DNA of 64,000 bases from Rhizobium sp. Root1334 (GCF_001426665.1 NZ_LMEY01000003.1:83922-147921); one strand, 5' to 3'. Shown: positions 18,418 through 30,144, counted from the first letter of the stretch. The notes: generated from the sequence alone by a model not told the origin. A program made the numbers and translations.

Positions 18418-19545
18418 ATGATCCTGTCTGAACAGCAGATCCAGATTCGCGACATGGCCCGCGATTTCGCCCGCGAGCGGCTGGCACCGGGCGCTGCCGA
18501 ACGCGACGTGTCGCACGCGTTTCCGAAAGGCGAACTGAAGGAGATGGGTGAGCTCGGCTTCCTCGGCATGCTGGTGCCGGAGGCCTATGGCGGCTCGGAG
18601 ACCGGAACCGTTGCCTATGCGGTCGCGCTCGAGGAAATTGCGGCCGGTGACGGTCCTTGCTCGACGATCATGAGCGTGCACAGTTCGGTCGGTTGTGTGC
18701 CGATCCTGAAATTCGGCACGGAAGAGCAGAAGCAGCGTTTCCTGCCGAGACTGGCTTCCGGTGAATGGATCGGCGGCTTTGCTCTGACGGAACCACAGGC
18801 AGGGTCCGACGCCTCCAACTTGCGCACCCGGGCCCGCCGCGATGGCGACGACTATGTGCTCGACGGCGCCAAGCAGTTCATCACCTCCGGCAAGAACGGC
18901 AATGTCATCATCGTCTTCGCCGTTACCGATCCCGATGCCGGCAAGAAAGGCATCACGGCCTTCATTGTGCCGACAGACACGCCCGGCTATGAGGTCGTTC
19001 GCGTCGAACACAAGCTCGGCCTGCATTCTTCCGACACCTGCCAGATCGCTTTCAGCAATATGCGCATTCCCGCAGATCTGCGGCTCGGTGCCGAGGGCGA
19101 GGGTTACAAGATTGCACTCGCCAATCTCGAAGGTGGCCGCATCGGCATCGCTTCTCAATCCGTCGGTATGGCGCGTGCGGCCTTCGAGGCCGCCCGCGAT
19201 TATGCCCGCGAGCGCATCGCCTTCGGCAAGCCGATCATCGAGCACCAGGCCGTCGCCTTCCGACTTGCCGATATGGCGACACAGATTGCCGCTGCGCGGC
19301 AAATGGTGCTGCATGCGGCCGAGCTGAAGGAAGCCGGCGAGCCCTGCCTGACGGAAGCCTCGATGGCCAAGTTGTTTGCCTCGGAAATGGCGGAAAAGGT
19401 CTGCTCGGACGCGATCCAGATCCATGGCGGCTACGGTTACATGTCGGATTATCCGGTCGAGCGTATCTATCGCGACGTCCGCATTTGCCAGATCTATGAA
19501 GGTACAAGCGACGTGCAACGCATCGTCATTGCACGTAGTCTATAA
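18418..19545 (+). CDS. Acyl-CoA dehydrogenase (short/branched-chain type)
   Basis: 375 residues, standard length. The FAD/acyl-binding signature [13 protein letters not shown] is near residue 120, [11 protein letters not shown] near 155, and the catalytic glutamate is in [11 protein letters not shown] near the C-terminus. The [10 protein letters not shown] and [19 protein letters not shown] segments are also family hallmarks. It probably converts isobutyryl-CoA or 2-methylbutyryl-CoA to the enoyl-CoA, passing electrons to electron-transfer flavoprotein. GGGAGGAG precedes the start. Confidence 0.93.
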   Translation: MILSEQQIQIRDMARDFARERLAPGAAERDVSHAFPKGELKEMGELGFLGMLVPEAYGGSETGTVAYAVALEEIAAGDGPCSTIMSVHSSVGCVPILKFGTEEQKQRFLPRLASGEWIGGFALTEPQAGSDASNLRTRARRDGDDYVLDGAKQFITSGKNGNVIIVFAVTDPDAGKKGITAFIVPTDTPGYEVVRVEHKLGLHSSDTCQIAFSNMRIPADLRLGAEGEGYKIALANLEGGRIGIASQSVGMARAAFEAARDYARERIAFGKPIIEHQAVAFRLADMATQIAAARQMVLHAAELKEAGEPCLTEASMAKLFASEMAEKVCSDAIQIHGGYGYMSDYPVERIYRDVRICQIYEGTSDVQRIVIARSL

Positions 19546-19596
19546 GACAATGCGCCCCGCTTCCGGGAGGAGACTGGAAGGTAAGGGCAAAAATAG

Positions 19597-20844
<1,248 letters not shown>

Positions 20845-20845
20845 C

Positions 20846-21859
20846 ATGGCCAGAATGACGATGATCGAGGCGGTGCGTAGCGCCATGGACGTCTCGATGG
20901 AACGTGATGACGATGTGGTGGTGTTTGGCGAGGATGTCGGCTATTTCGGTGGCGTCTTCCGCTGTACCCAGGGGCTTCAGGCGAAATACGGCAAGACCCG
21001 CTGCTTCGACGCTCCCATCAGCGAAAGCGGCATCGTCGGCACGGCGATCGGCATGGCGGCCTATGGCCTGAAGCCCTGCGTCGAAATCCAGTTCGCCGAC
21101 TACATGTACCCGGCCTACGACCAGATCACCCAGGAAGCCGCCCGCATCCGCTACCGCTCAAACGGCGACTTCACTTGCCCGATCGTGCTGCGCATGCCAA
21201 CCGGCGGCGGCATTTTTGGCGGGCAGACGCACAGCCAGAGCCCGGAAGCGCTGTTTACTCATGTCTGCGGCCTGAAAGTCGTTGTGCCCTCAAACCCTTA
21301 TGATGCCAAGGGCCTGCTGATCGCCTCGATCGAAGACCCCGACCCGGTGATGTTCCTCGAGCCGAAGCGCCTCTACAACGGCCCGTTCGACGGCCATCAC
21401 GACAGGCCGGTCACACCATGGTCCAAACACGAGCTCGGCGAGGTTCCGGAGGGACATTACAGTATCCCGATCGGCAAGGCCGAAATCCGCAGGCAGGGTT
21501 CTGCGGTCACCGTGATCGCCTATGGCACGATGGTGCATGTGGCGCTGGCGGCCGTCGAGGAAATGGGCATCGATGCCGAAGTGATCGACCTTCGCAGCCT
21601 GCTGCCGCTTGATCTCGATACGATCGTGCAGTCAGTCACCAAGACGGGCCGCTGCGTCGTCGTCCATGAGGCGACTCTGACCTCCGGCTATGGCGCAGAA
21701 CTGACCGCTCTGGTGCAGGAGCATTGCTTCTACCATCTGGAAGCCCCGGTCGTGCGCGTCACCGGTTGGGACACGCCCTATCCGCATGCGCAGGAATGGG
21801 ATTATTTCCCCGGACCCGGCCGCGTCGGACGCGCGCTTGCCGAAGTGATGGAGGCGTGA
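20846..21859 (+). CDS. bkdA2: Branched-chain 2-oxo acid dehydrogenase E1 beta subunit
   Basis: 337 residues from the ATG at 20846; an upstream in-frame extension overlaps bkdA1 and is not needed. FGEDVGYFGGVFR, ISESGIVGTAIGMA and EIQFADYMYPAYDQI are typical of E1 beta subunits of the pyruvate/branched-chain type. The C-terminal transketolase-like domain carries HEATLTSGYGAEL. It forms the alpha2beta2 heterotetramer with BkdA1. The start lies one base after the bkdA1 stop. Confidence 0.94.
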   Translation: MARMTMIEAVRSAMDVSMERDDDVVVFGEDVGYFGGVFRCTQGLQAKYGKTRCFDAPISESGIVGTAIGMAAYGLKPCVEIQFADYMYPAYDQITQEAARIRYRSNGDFTCPIVLRMPTGGGIFGGQTHSQSPEALFTHVCGLKVVVPSNPYDAKGLLIASIEDPDPVMFLEPKRLYNGPFDGHHDRPVTPWSKHELGEVPEGHYSIPIGKAEIRRQGSAVTVIAYGTMVHVALAAVEEMGIDAEVIDLRSLLPLDLDTIVQSVTKTGRCVVVHEATLTSGYGAELTALVQEHCFYHLEAPVVRVTGWDTPYPHAQEWDYFPGPGRVGRALAEVMEA

Positions 21860-21861
21860 CC

Positions 21862-23172
21862 ATGGGTGAATTCATCATCAAGATGCCGGATGTCGGCGAA
21901 GGTGTAGCGGAAGCCGAGCTTGTCGAATGGCATTGCAAGGTCGGCGATCCCATCCGCGAGGACATGATCCTGGCCGCGGTCATGACCGATAAGGCGACGG
22001 TCGAAATCCCGTCGCCGGTTACCGGTACTGTTCTCTGGCTGGGTGCGGAGATCGGTGACACCGTTGCCGTCAAGGCGCCGCTAGTCCGCATTCAGGTCGC
22101 GGGCGAGGGCGGCGAGGTGGAGGCCGTTCCGATGGCGGAAACGGTAACGATTACTCCCTCTTCTCCCCAGCGGGGAGAAGGCGCCCGAAGGGCGGATGAG
22201 GGGGACGCTTTGCCCTCTATTCGCCAGCCAGCCCCCTCATCCGGCCCTGCGGGTCTCCCTGCTGGGGAGAAGGGAAGCCGCACTGCCCCCGATACGCTCG
22301 CCAAGCCGCTCGCTTCGCCTGCCGTCCGTCTTCGGGCACAGGACGGCGGCATCGACCTCAGGCAGGTGATCGGCACTGGTCCGGCCGGACGCATCACCCA
22401 CGACGACCTCGACCAATTCCTTGCCCGTGGTGCGCAACCGCAACCAGCACCGACCGGTCTTGCCAAAAAGACCGCCGTCGAGGAGATCAAGGTCACCGGC
22501 CTGCGCCGCCGCATTTCTGAAAAGATGGTGCTGGCGACGTCGCGCATTCCGCATATCACCTATGTCGAGGAAATCGACGTCACCGATCTGGAAGACCTGC
22601 GGGCGACGATGAACGCCACCCGCAAGCCCGACCAGACGAAGCTGACGATCCTGCCCTTCCTGATGCGCGCGATGGTGAAGACCATTGACGAGCAGCCCGT
22701 TGTCAACGCCACCTTCGACGACGACGCGGGCATCGTCAGCCGCCACGCCGCTGTGCATATCGGCATCGCCACCCAGACGCCGGCCGGTCTCACCGTTCCC
22801 GTGGTGCGCCATACGGAAGCGCGCGGTATCTGGGATTGTGCAGCCGAAGTCGTGCGGTTGGCGGAAGCCGCCCGCACAGGATCGGCGCTGCGTGAGGAAC
22901 TCTCCGGCTCGACCATCACCATCACTTCGCTCGGCGCCATGGGCGGCATCGCCACCACGCCGATCATCAATCACCCCGAAGTGGCGATCGTCGGTGTCAA
23001 TAAGATCATGACCCGGCCGGTCTGGGACGGCAGCCAGTTCATCCCGCGCAAGATGATGAACCTGTCGTCCAGCTTCGACCACCGTGTGGTGGACGGCTGG
23101 GATGCGGCGACCTTCGTCCAGCGGATCAAGGCGTTGCTCGAAACTCCCGCGCTGATTTTCATTGAAAGCTGA
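21862..23172 (+). CDS. bkdB: Branched-chain 2-oxo acid dehydrogenase E2 (lipoamide acyltransferase)
   Basis: 436 residues from the ATG at 21862. Order of domains: lipoyl domain (1-80; Lys44 in [10 protein letters not shown] is the lipoylation site), linker (about 85-155), peripheral-subunit-binding domain ([18 protein letters not shown] to [10 protein letters not shown]), and the catalytic acyltransferase domain (about 205-436) with the active-site [11 protein letters not shown]. The linker is unusual: codons about 98-138 are encoded by a RIME-like palindromic repeat that stays in frame. Two bases separate it from bkdA2, and E3 follows at once. Confidence 0.94.
   Translation: MGEFIIKMPDVGEGVAEAELVEWHCKVGDPIREDMILAAVMTDKATVEIPSPVTGTVLWLGAEIGDTVAVKAPLVRIQVAGEGGEVEAVPMAETVTITPSSPQRGEGARRADEGDALPSIRQPAPSSGPAGLPAGEKGSRTAPDTLAKPLASPAVRLRAQDGGIDLRQVIGTGPAGRITHDDLDQFLARGAQPQPAPTGLAKKTAVEEIKVTGLRRRISEKMVLATSRIPHITYVEEIDVTDLEDLRATMNATRKPDQTKLTILPFLMRAMVKTIDEQPVVNATFDDDAGIVSRHAAVHIGIATQTPAGLTVPVVRHTEARGIWDCAAEVVRLAEAARTGSALREELSGSTITITSLGAMGGIATTPIINHPEVAIVGVNKIMTRPVWDGSQFIPRKMMNLSSSFDHRVVDGWDAATFVQRIKALLETPALIFIES
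22155..22274. repeat. RIME-like palindromic repeat inside the E2 coding sequence
   Basis: About 120 bases built from nested inverted repeats. TTCTCCCC (22161) pairs with GGGGAGAA (22172); CGCCC GAA GGGCG lies at 22182-22194; GATGAGGGGG (22195-22204) pairs with CCCCCTCATC (22232-22241); and the outer CTTCTCCCC pairs with GGGGAGAAG (22264-22272). This pattern matches the rhizobial intergenic mosaic elements, which are normally found between genes. Here it is 40 codons long, free of stops, and forms the flexible linker between the lipoyl and binding domains. Confidence 0.85.
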
Positions 23173-23176
23173 GCCC

Positions 23177-24568
23177 ATGAAAGAGATCGTCTGCAAACTT
23201 CTCGTCATCGGCGCCGGTCCGGGGGGCTATATTTGCGCCATCCGGGCCGGGCAGCTCGGAGTCGATACCGTCATCGTCGAAGCCGTCAAGGCCGGTGGTA
23301 CCTGTCTCAATATCGGCTGCATCCCCTCCAAGGCGCTGATCCATGCGGCCGAGGAATTCGAAAAAGTCAGCCACATGGCGAGCGCCAAAAGCCCGCTCGG
23401 AATTTCCGTCGAGGCACCCAAACTCGATCTTGCCAAGACCATCGCCTGGAAGGACGGCATCGTTGGACGCCTGAACAGTGGCGTGCTGGGGCTCCTGCGC
23501 AAGGCCCGGGTCAAGATCGTCCACGGCCGGGCAAAATTCCGTGACGGCAAGACCGTCGAGGTCGAGACGGAAACGGGCGTGCAGGTCATCCGCGCCGAAA
23601 CGATCGTCATCGCCACTGGTTCGGAGCCGGTGGAACTGCCATTCCTGCCCTTCGGCGGGCCGGTCATTTCTTCGACGGAAGCGCTGTCCCTGAAAACCGT
23701 GCCGCAAAAGCTGGTAGTGGTCGGTGGCGGCTATATCGGCCTTGAGCTGGGCACCGCCTTCGCCAAAATAGGGTCCAAAGTCACCGTCGTTGAAGCGACA
23801 TCACAAATCCTGCCGCAATATGATGCCGAACTGGTGAAGCCCGTGGCCAAGCGGTTGGCCGATCTCGGCATCCGTGTTCTGACAGGCGCCAAGGCTAAGG
23901 GGCTTTCCGGCAGTGCGCTGCTGATCGAGACCGCCGAAGGCGCGGAAGAGCAGCTTGCCGCCGACAAGATCCTCGTCACCGTCGGCCGCAAGCCCAGGAC
24001 GGAAGGCTGGGGGCTGGATGAACTCGACCTTGATCGCGCCGGAAAATTCCTGCGCATCGACGACCGCTGCCGCACCTCGATGCGTGGTGTCCATGCGATC
24101 GGCGATATCACCGGCGAGCCGATGCTGGCCCACCGCGCCATGGCGCAGGGCGAGATGGTTGCCGAAATCGTCGCCGGGAAAAAGCGCATATGGGACAAAC
24201 GCTGCATTCCAGCCGTTTGCTTCACCGACCCGGAAATCGTCACTGCCGGTCTCTCACCGGATGAGGCGCGGGCGCAGGGCTACGAAATCCGCGTCGGCCA
24301 ATTCCCGTTTAATGCTAATGGCCGCGCCATGACCATGCTCTCGGAAGAAGGCTTCGTTCGCATCGTCGCTCGCGCCGACAGCAACCTCGTCCTCGGCATC
24401 CAGGCCGTCGGCTCCGGTGTTTCCGAACTGTCGAGCGCGTTTGCGCTGGCCATCGAAATGGGAGCCCGCCTCGAAGACATCGCCGCGACGATCCACGCCC
24501 ACCCGACACGCAGTGAAGGCTTCCAGGAAGCCGCCTTGAAAGCGCTTGGCCATGCCCTCCATATCTGA
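23177..24568 (+). CDS. lpdV: Dihydrolipoamide dehydrogenase E3 of the branched-chain complex
   Basis: 463 residues from the ATG at 23177; an ATG at 23162 inside the E2 gene is an alternative. FAD-binding [12 protein letters not shown], the redox-active disulfide in [13 protein letters not shown] (near residue 40), the NAD-binding [10 protein letters not shown] and the catalytic HAHPTRSE near the C-terminus are all present. It reoxidises the lipoyl group of E2. This is a dedicated E3 linked to bkd genes; the organism should have another for the pyruvate complex elsewhere. Confidence 0.94.
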   Translation: MKEIVCKLLVIGAGPGGYICAIRAGQLGVDTVIVEAVKAGGTCLNIGCIPSKALIHAAEEFEKVSHMASAKSPLGISVEAPKLDLAKTIAWKDGIVGRLNSGVLGLLRKARVKIVHGRAKFRDGKTVEVETETGVQVIRAETIVIATGSEPVELPFLPFGGPVISSTEALSLKTVPQKLVVVGGGYIGLELGTAFAKIGSKVTVVEATSQILPQYDAELVKPVAKRLADLGIRVLTGAKAKGLSGSALLIETAEGAEEQLAADKILVTVGRKPRTEGWGLDELDLDRAGKFLRIDDRCRTSMRGVHAIGDITGEPMLAHRAMAQGEMVAEIVAGKKRIWDKRCIPAVCFTDPEIVTAGLSPDEARAQGYEIRVGQFPFNANGRAMTMLSEEGFVRIVARADSNLVLGIQAVGSGVSELSSAFALAIEMGARLEDIAATIHAHPTRSEGFQEAALKALGHALHI

Positions 24569-25655
24569 CACCCGTGCGACGGAAGCCGAAACGCTGGTCG
24601 AGCGTCACGGCGCGCTCGGCCGCATCCGGCTCAATCGGCCAAAGGCGCTCAACAGCCTGACGCTGCAGATGGTGCGCGACATGGAGGTAGCACTCGACGG
24701 CTTCGAGCGCGATCTGGGCGTCGCTGCGGTGCTTGTCACGGGCGAGGGCGAACGCGGTCTCTGCGCCGGTGGCGATATCCGCGCCATCTATGACGGCGGC
24801 AAAGCCGGATCGGACGCGCCAACGACATTCTGGCGCGAAGAATACAAGCTCAACGCCCGTATCGGTCATTATCCCAAGCCTTATATCGTCGTCATGGACG
24901 GCATTGTCATGGGCGGCGGTGTCGGCATCTCCGTTTATGGCAGCCACCGGATCGTTACCGAGCGGACTCGGTTTGCCATGCCGGAAACCGGCATTGGGTT
25001 TTTTCCGGATGTGGGTGGATCATGGTTCCTGACGCGTCAGGCCGGTGAACTCGGCACCTATGTCGGCTTGACTGGCGAACCGCTGGGGGCTGCCGACGCG
25101 ATCCTCGCAGGCCTTGCTGATATTTTTATCCGCTCCGAGCGGCTTCCAGAGTTGATCGAGGCTTTGGCATCATTGCCTGCTGACAGCCCGCACGAAGCCG
25201 TTTCAGCCACCACCGCAAGCTTTTCGGAGGCGCCGCCAGTAGGCGTTCTGGAAGCGCAACAACGGGTTATCGATCGTCTCTTCGCCTTTGACACGATCGA
25301 AGGCATTCTGGAGGCGCTGTGCCGGGACAACAGTCCTTTTGCTGAAAAGATTTTATCCGTTCTCTCGACAAAATCGCCGCTCAGTCTCAACGTCACGTTG
25401 CGGTTGTTGCGGCTTGGCAAACATGCCGAACGTCTGGAAGATTGCCTCGAACGGGAGTTCGCTGCGACGGCTGCGGTTCTGACCAGCCATGATTTCTACG
25501 AGGGTGTGCGGGCCGCCGTGATCGACAAGGATCGCAATCCGCAATGGCGGCCAGCGCGGCTTGCCGATGTCACCGCAGCCGATGTCGATGCCTATTTCCA
25601 GCCATCCGCGCAACCGCTGTTTGCAGACAAGATCAGGGAAGGATCACCAGCATGA
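24552..25655 (+). CDS. 3-hydroxyisobutyryl-CoA hydrolase (enoyl-CoA hydratase superfamily)
   Basis: 367 residues, longer than simple hydratases and typical of HIBCH. Signatures: [15 protein letters not shown] near residue 75, [14 protein letters not shown] near 115 and [18 protein letters not shown] near 140, where the conserved Glu and Asp activate water. It releases 3-hydroxyisobutyrate from its CoA ester in valine breakdown. The ATG at 24552 overlaps the E3 gene end by 17 bases and the stop overlaps mmsB by ATGA. The direct product is the substrate of the next enzyme. Confidence 0.9.
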   Translation: MPSISDTRATEAETLVERHGALGRIRLNRPKALNSLTLQMVRDMEVALDGFERDLGVAAVLVTGEGERGLCAGGDIRAIYDGGKAGSDAPTTFWREEYKLNARIGHYPKPYIVVMDGIVMGGGVGISVYGSHRIVTERTRFAMPETGIGFFPDVGGSWFLTRQAGELGTYVGLTGEPLGAADAILAGLADIFIRSERLPELIEALASLPADSPHEAVSATTASFSEAPPVGVLEAQQRVIDRLFAFDTIEGILEALCRDNSPFAEKILSVLSTKSPLSLNVTLRLLRLGKHAERLEDCLEREFAATAAVLTSHDFYEGVRAAVIDKDRNPQWRPARLADVTAADVDAYFQPSAQPLFADKIREGSPA

Positions 25656-26542
25656 CGATCGGCTTTATTGGTCTCGGTCACATGGGCGGCCCGATGGCTG
25701 CCAATCTCGTCAAGGCAGGCCATGTGGTGAGGGGATTCGACCTCGCCCAGCCTCTATTGGACGAAGCGCGCAGCAAGGGCATCACCGCCTGCGCGTCGCT
25801 CGCCGAAGCGATTGCGGGCGCCGATACCGTCATCACCATGCTTCCTGCTGGTAAACACGTCCTGTCGGTCTGGCAGGAGCTTCTGACCTTGGTGCCATCC
25901 GGCACACTTTTGATCGATTGCTCGACCATCGACATCGACAGCGCCCGTGCGGCGCATGACATGGCGGCGGCAGAAGGCTGCCCCTCGCTTGATGCGCCCG
26001 TATCCGGCGGAACCGGCGGCGCCACGGCGGGCACGCTGACCTTCATGATCGGCGGCGAACGGGATGTTTTTGCGAAGTCCCAGCCAATCTTTGCGGCGAT
26101 GGGCAAAAAAATCATCCATTGCGGTGGTATGGCTGCCGGACAGGCCGCGAAGATCTGCAACAACATGATCCTCGGCATCAGCATGATTGCGGTCGGCGAA
26201 GCTTTCGTGCTTGGCGAAAAACTCGGCCTCTCGCATCAGGCGCTGTTTGATGTCGCCTCGGTATCGTCAGGCCAATGCTGGTCACTGACCACCTATTGCC
26301 CAGTTCCCGGACCTGTCCCTACATCACCTGCCAACAATGACTACAAGCCGGGTTTTGCCGGTGCGCTGATGCTGAAGGATCTGAAGCTGTCGCAGGAGGC
26401 GGCGCAATCCGCAGGCGCTACCACGCCGCTTGGCGCCAAGGCCGCAGAGCTCTATGCGCTGTTCAACGAACTCGGAAATGCCGACAAGGATTTTTCCGGC
26501 ATCATCAACATGCTAAGGCAACAGTCCGGCGACATCGCCTGA
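25652..26542 (+). CDS. mmsB: 3-hydroxyisobutyrate dehydrogenase
   Basis: 296 residues from the ATG at 25652, which overlaps the previous stop. The N-terminal dinucleotide motif is [16 protein letters not shown], followed by the substrate-binding [22 protein letters not shown] and the catalytic Lys in [10 protein letters not shown] (near residue 170). It oxidises 3-hydroxyisobutyrate to methylmalonate semialdehyde with NAD. The semialdehyde dehydrogenase (mmsA) that would follow is not in this window. Confidence 0.93.
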   Translation: MTIGFIGLGHMGGPMAANLVKAGHVVRGFDLAQPLLDEARSKGITACASLAEAIAGADTVITMLPAGKHVLSVWQELLTLVPSGTLLIDCSTIDIDSARAAHDMAAAEGCPSLDAPVSGGTGGATAGTLTFMIGGERDVFAKSQPIFAAMGKKIIHCGGMAAGQAAKICNNMILGISMIAVGEAFVLGEKLGLSHQALFDVASVSSGQCWSLTTYCPVPGPVPTSPANNDYKPGFAGALMLKDLKLSQEAAQSAGATTPLGAKAAELYALFNELGNADKDFSGIINMLRQQSGDIA

Positions 26543-26576
26543 CCAAGCCCGAAACGTCCGCAAGAGGATCACGCCA

Positions 26577-27347
26577 ATGGAAAACCCGATCATCGTCGAA
26601 CAGCAGGACCGGGTCGTCATCGTCACGCTGAACCGGCCTGCTGCCCGCAACGCGCTCAACTCCGAGATCATGAATGCTCTGGCGAGCGACCTTGCACCGC
26701 TTGATCGCGATCCCGGTGTCGGCTGTTTTGTGCTGAAGGGGTCCGACAAGGCCTTTGCGGCCGGCGCCGACATCAAGGAGATGGCTGACAAGTCGTTCCC
26801 CGACATGTTCGGCGAGGATTTCTTTGCCGCCTGGGACAAGTTTGCGTCGTTCCGCACGCCAAAAATTGCCGCCGTCTCCGGCTATGCGCTTGGCGGCGGT
26901 TGCGAGCTGGCAATGATGTGCGACATGATCTTTGCCGCCGACACGGCGATGTTCGGCCAACCCGAAATCAAGCTGGGCGTCATCCCCGGCATGGGCGGTT
27001 CGCAGCGGCTGACGAAACTGGTCGGCAAGGCGAAGGCGATGGACATGATCCTGACCGGCCGGATGATGGATGCGACCGAGGCCGAACGCTGCGGCCTCGT
27101 CGCACGTGTGCTCCCGGCGGAAAAACTGCTGGAGGAAACGCTGACGGCCGCTCAAACGATTGCGGGATACGGCAAGGCCGCCACGATGGCGGCGCGAGAA
27201 GCCGTCGACCGCGCGCTCGAAGGTGGCTTGCGCGAAGGCATCCTGTTCGAACGCCGCATTTTTCACGCGCTGTTCGCCACACAGGACCAGAAGGAAGGCA
27301 TGGCGGCTTTCATTGAAAAACGGCCGGCGCAATTCCAGGGGAAGTAG
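26577..27347 (+). CDS. Enoyl-CoA hydratase
   Basis: 256 residues, the standard crotonase length. The oxyanion-hole segment [11 protein letters not shown] (near residue 65) and the two catalytic glutamates in [11 protein letters not shown] and [15 protein letters not shown] (near residues 110 and 130) are conserved. It hydrates methacrylyl-CoA or tiglyl-CoA, filling the step between the acyl-CoA dehydrogenase and the hydrolase/dehydrogenase of this operon. AAGAGG precedes the start. It is the last gene of the operon; no clear terminator was found after it. Confidence 0.92.
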   Translation: MENPIIVEQQDRVVIVTLNRPAARNALNSEIMNALASDLAPLDRDPGVGCFVLKGSDKAFAAGADIKEMADKSFPDMFGEDFFAAWDKFASFRTPKIAAVSGYALGGGCELAMMCDMIFAADTAMFGQPEIKLGVIPGMGGSQRLTKLVGKAKAMDMILTGRMMDATEAERCGLVARVLPAEKLLEETLTAAQTIAGYGKAATMAAREAVDRALEGGLREGILFERRIFHALFATQDQKEGMAAFIEKRPAQFQGK

Positions 27348-27583
27348 AAGGCGATATGGACAAAGCCAGCCTACTGAGCGTCAAAAACAACTGAATGCCG
27401 TGTGCGCCCTCGGTTCGGCCCATCCGCGTAGCGATCTTGGAAACTGAGGTTTGGTAATTCCAATCTCCTAAATCCGCTTCGAATGGCAAACTTCTTCAAA
27501 GCTCACAGCAAGCTCAGCCCCGGAGAGCCGTGCAATATCGAAACCGGTCCGGCGAGCAATGATGCCCGCCGCACCTGTTTCTG

Positions 27584-27811
27584 CTACTCGGCCATCAAGC
27601 CGTCGAAAACCTCCAGCATTGCATCCGCGATGGCCTTGCCGAGTGCGGCGCCATTTTCCTGCAGGGCTTCCTCGTTCATGTCGCGGGCAGCCAGCGCTAG
27701 CGCCGCACCTTCAGCCATGACGATCTCTTGCGCGCGCTGAATTGCCCAAAGCGCAAAATCGCTTCTGCCATTGATTTCCACGGTTTCCATATCGATTTCC
27801 ATTCCTGCCAT
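27584..27811 (-). CDS. Small acidic hypothetical protein
   Basis: Up to 75 residues, acidic and alanine-rich, predicted to be mostly helical (RAQEIVMAEGAALALAARDM). No family recognised. Three in-frame ATGs lie at the start; the one at 27790 has GGAA six bases before it and may be the true start. It is isolated between the enoyl-CoA hydratase and acylphosphatase genes. Its codon usage is like that of its neighbours, which favours a real gene, but the case is not strong. Confidence 0.5.
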   Translation of the reverse strand: MAGMEIDMETVEINGRSDFALWAIQRAQEIVMAEGAALALAARDMNEEALQENGAALGKAIADAMLEVFDGLMAE

Positions 27812-27939
27812 CGTGCCGGGAGCCTAGCGTTTCAGCCTGACCCATCTTCCCATAGCAGGGGAGAGCAGCGTTGGGAAAGACGCTTGTAATCTTCGATGTC
27901 CGCTCCAGATTGTTGTGACTGGAATTGATGGAGGCGGTC

Positions 27940-28224
27940 ATGACGGAGGAAGCAAAAGCGGTATTGGTCCGCATAACCGGGCATGTTCAGGGTGTCGGCT
28001 TCCGGTTCTGGACGCGGGGGCAGGCGCAAAGGCTCGGTCTGTCGGGTTGGGTCCGCAACGAAACCGATGGCACCGTGGCGGCCTTGATCTGCGGTCCAGC
28101 CGCAGCCGTTGCTGCCATGCTGGAGCGCTGCTGGACCGGCCCTTCCGGTGCATCCGTTACCGATGTCCGGTCGGAGATGACGTCGCTTGACGAGGAACCG
28201 GTAGGATTTCGCATCACGAAATAA
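27940..28224 (+). CDS. acyP: Acylphosphatase
   Basis: 94 residues from the ATG at 27940, chosen because GGAGG lies seven bases upstream. The signature GHVQGVGFRFWTR contains the catalytic Arg, and GWVRNETDGTV contains the catalytic Asn. It hydrolyses carboxyl-phosphate bonds such as acetyl phosphate or 1,3-bisphosphoglycerate in the cytoplasm. A Phe replaces the usual Tyr after the Arg. It appears monocistronic. Confidence 0.92.
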   Translation: MTEEAKAVLVRITGHVQGVGFRFWTRGQAQRLGLSGWVRNETDGTVAALICGPAAAVAAMLERCWTGPSGASVTDVRSEMTSLDEEPVGFRITK

Positions 28225-28270
28225 TCGGCCAAAACGGCGCGAGGAAAATCCTTCAAGCCATTGTTTTTAT

Positions 28271-28290
28271 ATAAATTTACAGAAATTTAT
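28271..28290. promoter_or_regulatory. AT-rich inverted repeat upstream of the small XRE gene
   Basis: ATAAATTT and AAATTTAT form a perfect 8-base inverted repeat separated by ACAG. It stands out in a GC-rich genome. It lies about 165 bases before the XRE-type gene and 46 bases after acyP, so it could be an operator or part of a promoter. No direct evidence of use. Confidence 0.3.
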
Positions 28291-28455
28291 CCGATTTGCT
28301 TTCAAAGCCGTTGGGCCGAGTCATCTAGCAGGTGCAGCAATATTTACTTGTCGATGGCGCAATGCAGCAATAAAAGGAAGTCGTATTTTTGCGGTCAGTC
28401 ATAAACGGGGAACCATACACGCAGACCTTCGATTCATGAACAACAGGAGACTTCC

Positions 28456-28707
28456 ATGTCCATTGCAGTCAACAACTTCGACACCCTTGGCCTCGGCGCA
28501 ATTGCAGGCGGAACAGTTGCCTCACGCGTCAAAGCCTATCGCGAATCCGCCGGGTACAGCATTGAGGATCTCGCCGTGACCTGCGGGCTGGCGAATTCCG
28601 AGATTACAGCGATTGAAGATGGCAACGATGCCGATCCGGCCAAGTTGAGAAGAATTGCCGCCGCACTCCAGGTCTCCCTATCTGCCTTGTTGGAAACCGA
28701 AGTCTAA
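28456..28707 (+). CDS. Small XRE-family helix-turn-helix protein
   Basis: 83 residues, preceded by AGGAG. A single Cro/CI-type helix-turn-helix covers about residues 22-80 (VKAYRESAGYSIEDLAVTCG, then SEITAIEDGNDADPAKLRRI). There is no ligand or oligomerisation domain. Such small solitary regulators occur widely in rhizobia, and targets cannot be read from the sequence. The 231 bases before it hold an AT-rich inverted repeat. Confidence 0.8.
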   Translation: MSIAVNNFDTLGLGAIAGGTVASRVKAYRESAGYSIEDLAVTCGLANSEITAIEDGNDADPAKLRRIAAALQVSLSALLETEV

Positions 28708-29088
28708 ACCGGTTGCGCTCCCCGCCGCCTTGCGGTTAGCCTGCGGCCGGATGAGCTTTTGAAACCGTTCCAGGTGTGTTGCGCTTCAGCAACCGCCTCC
28801 CCCGGTGCGGCCGAGCAGAAACCCTAAACTCCGTCACTACTCCGAATATGTATCGACCGGTTGCTTGCCGCCAAGCGCCGGACGGGCGTCAGCCATTCAT
28901 CTGCAAACGCCGGCATCGCAGGCTTGTTCTGCCCACGGTCCCGCCTCGGGCGGCCGTGATTTAATCGTGGCAGTCAGCGCGCTGATTGTCTTTTCCAGAA
29001 AATATACTGATAACGGGCTCGAACGCTGAGTCGTCTCTGCCGCCTGCCGGGCGGTTCTCTACTGCGTAAAGAGGAACTGGATAGGATT
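28708..29088. other. Gene-free stretch with one strong hairpin
   Basis: No convincing gene. A hairpin at 28934-28958 (CACGG..CCGCC TCG GGCGG CCGTG) is followed by ATTTAAT and may be a weak terminator. Sequence before the TTG at 29089 contains GAGGA, probably the ribosome site of the ABC ATPase gene. Promoters for that gene should also lie here, but none is clear. Confidence 0.4.
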
Positions 29089-30144
29089 TTGACGCCGAAC
29101 GCCAAGGACCGGACGCTTGAGCTCCACAATGTAAGCCGCAGTTTCGGCGCAACAGTCGCGCTTGACGACGTGTCGCTGACAATTGCGTCCGGTGAAATCA
29201 TCTGCCTCGTCGGTCAATCCGGCTGCGGAAAATCGACATTGCTGCGTATGATCGCTGGGGTGGACACTGTCGATGGCGGCCGTATCCTGCTCAACGATCA
29301 GGAGATTTCTGGTCCGGCACATTTCGTCGAACCGGAAGACCGCAAGATTGGTTTCGTGTTCCAGGACTATGCACTCTTTCCGCATCTGACGGTCGAACAG
29401 AATATCCAGTTCGGCCTGAAGCGTCGCTCGAAACAGGAGGCTGCTGCCAGAACGGCCGATGTTATCGCGCATATTGGCATCGCGCATCTGAAGGGGCGAT
29501 ATCCGCATATGCTGTCGGGTGGAGAGCAGCAGCGTGTAGCGCTTGCCCGCGCTCTGGCTCCGCAGCCGGACATCCTGCTGATGGATGAACCGTTTTCCAA
29601 CCTTGACCGTGGATTGAGGGAAAAGGTCCGCGATGAAACGCTGTCGCTTCTGAGAGGCCTTGGAACCACGGTCATTATGGTCACGCATGACCCTGAAGAA
29701 GCGCTCTCGGCGGGCGACCGGGTTGTGTTGATGAAGGCTGGCAAGATCGTTCAGGCCGGATCGGGTTACGACCTGCATGATCGGCCGGTTTCTCCTTATG
29801 CCGCCGAGTTCTTCTGCGCTTTCAATCGGATTTCCGGCGTTTATCGCAACGGACATGTTGAAACCGCGATTGGCCGGTTTGCGCAGGTGCTTGACGCACG
29901 CGACGGGACGCCGTCGATGCTCTATATCCGCCCGCAGGGAATTACGGTCTCGCGCGGTCCGGGAGATTTTTCCGGGGAAGTGAAAAATCGGACGTTCCTT
30001 GGCGAGGTCGAACAGCTTGCCATTGCCGTCAAGGGGCTGGAACAGCCGTTGCAAGTCCGCACAATGCATCGCTTGCCGTCCGGAATAGAGACGGTCGGCC
30101 TGACCGTTCTGCCAGACAGCTGGCTGGTTTTCCCGGCAGCGTAG
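29089..30144 (+). CDS. ABC transporter ATPase, ferric-iron type (FbpC/FutC-like)
   Basis: 351 residues from a TTG start preceded by GAGGA. Walker A is LVGQSGCGKST, the signature motif is LSGGEQQR, and Walker B is DILLMDEPFSNLD. A C-terminal TOBE-like regulatory domain (about 240-351) follows. It should energise uptake by the binding protein and permease encoded next. Gene order ATPase, binding protein, permease with 110 bases before the second gene suggests that a second promoter is used there. Confidence 0.9.
   Translation: MTPNAKDRTLELHNVSRSFGATVALDDVSLTIASGEIICLVGQSGCGKSTLLRMIAGVDTVDGGRILLNDQEISGPAHFVEPEDRKIGFVFQDYALFPHLTVEQNIQFGLKRRSKQEAAARTADVIAHIGIAHLKGRYPHMLSGGEQQRVALARALAPQPDILLMDEPFSNLDRGLREKVRDETLSLLRGLGTTVIMVTHDPEEALSAGDRVVLMKAGKIVQAGSGYDLHDRPVSPYAAEFFCAFNRISGVYRNGHVETAIGRFAQVLDARDGTPSMLYIRPQGITVSRGPGDFSGEVKNRTFLGEVEQLAIAVKGLEQPLQVRTMHRLPSGIETVGLTVLPDSWLVFPAA

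Noticed and set aside
17146-19518. A 790-codon open frame on the minus strand
   Set aside because: It lies antisense to thiolase and acyl-CoA dehydrogenase genes with full catalytic motifs. Long antisense frames are expected from GC-rich codon bias, and its translation shows no recognisable domain.
28776-29029. Short frames between the XRE gene and the ABC ATPase
   Set aside because: No ribosome site, no family resemblance and biased composition; the region is treated as intergenic.
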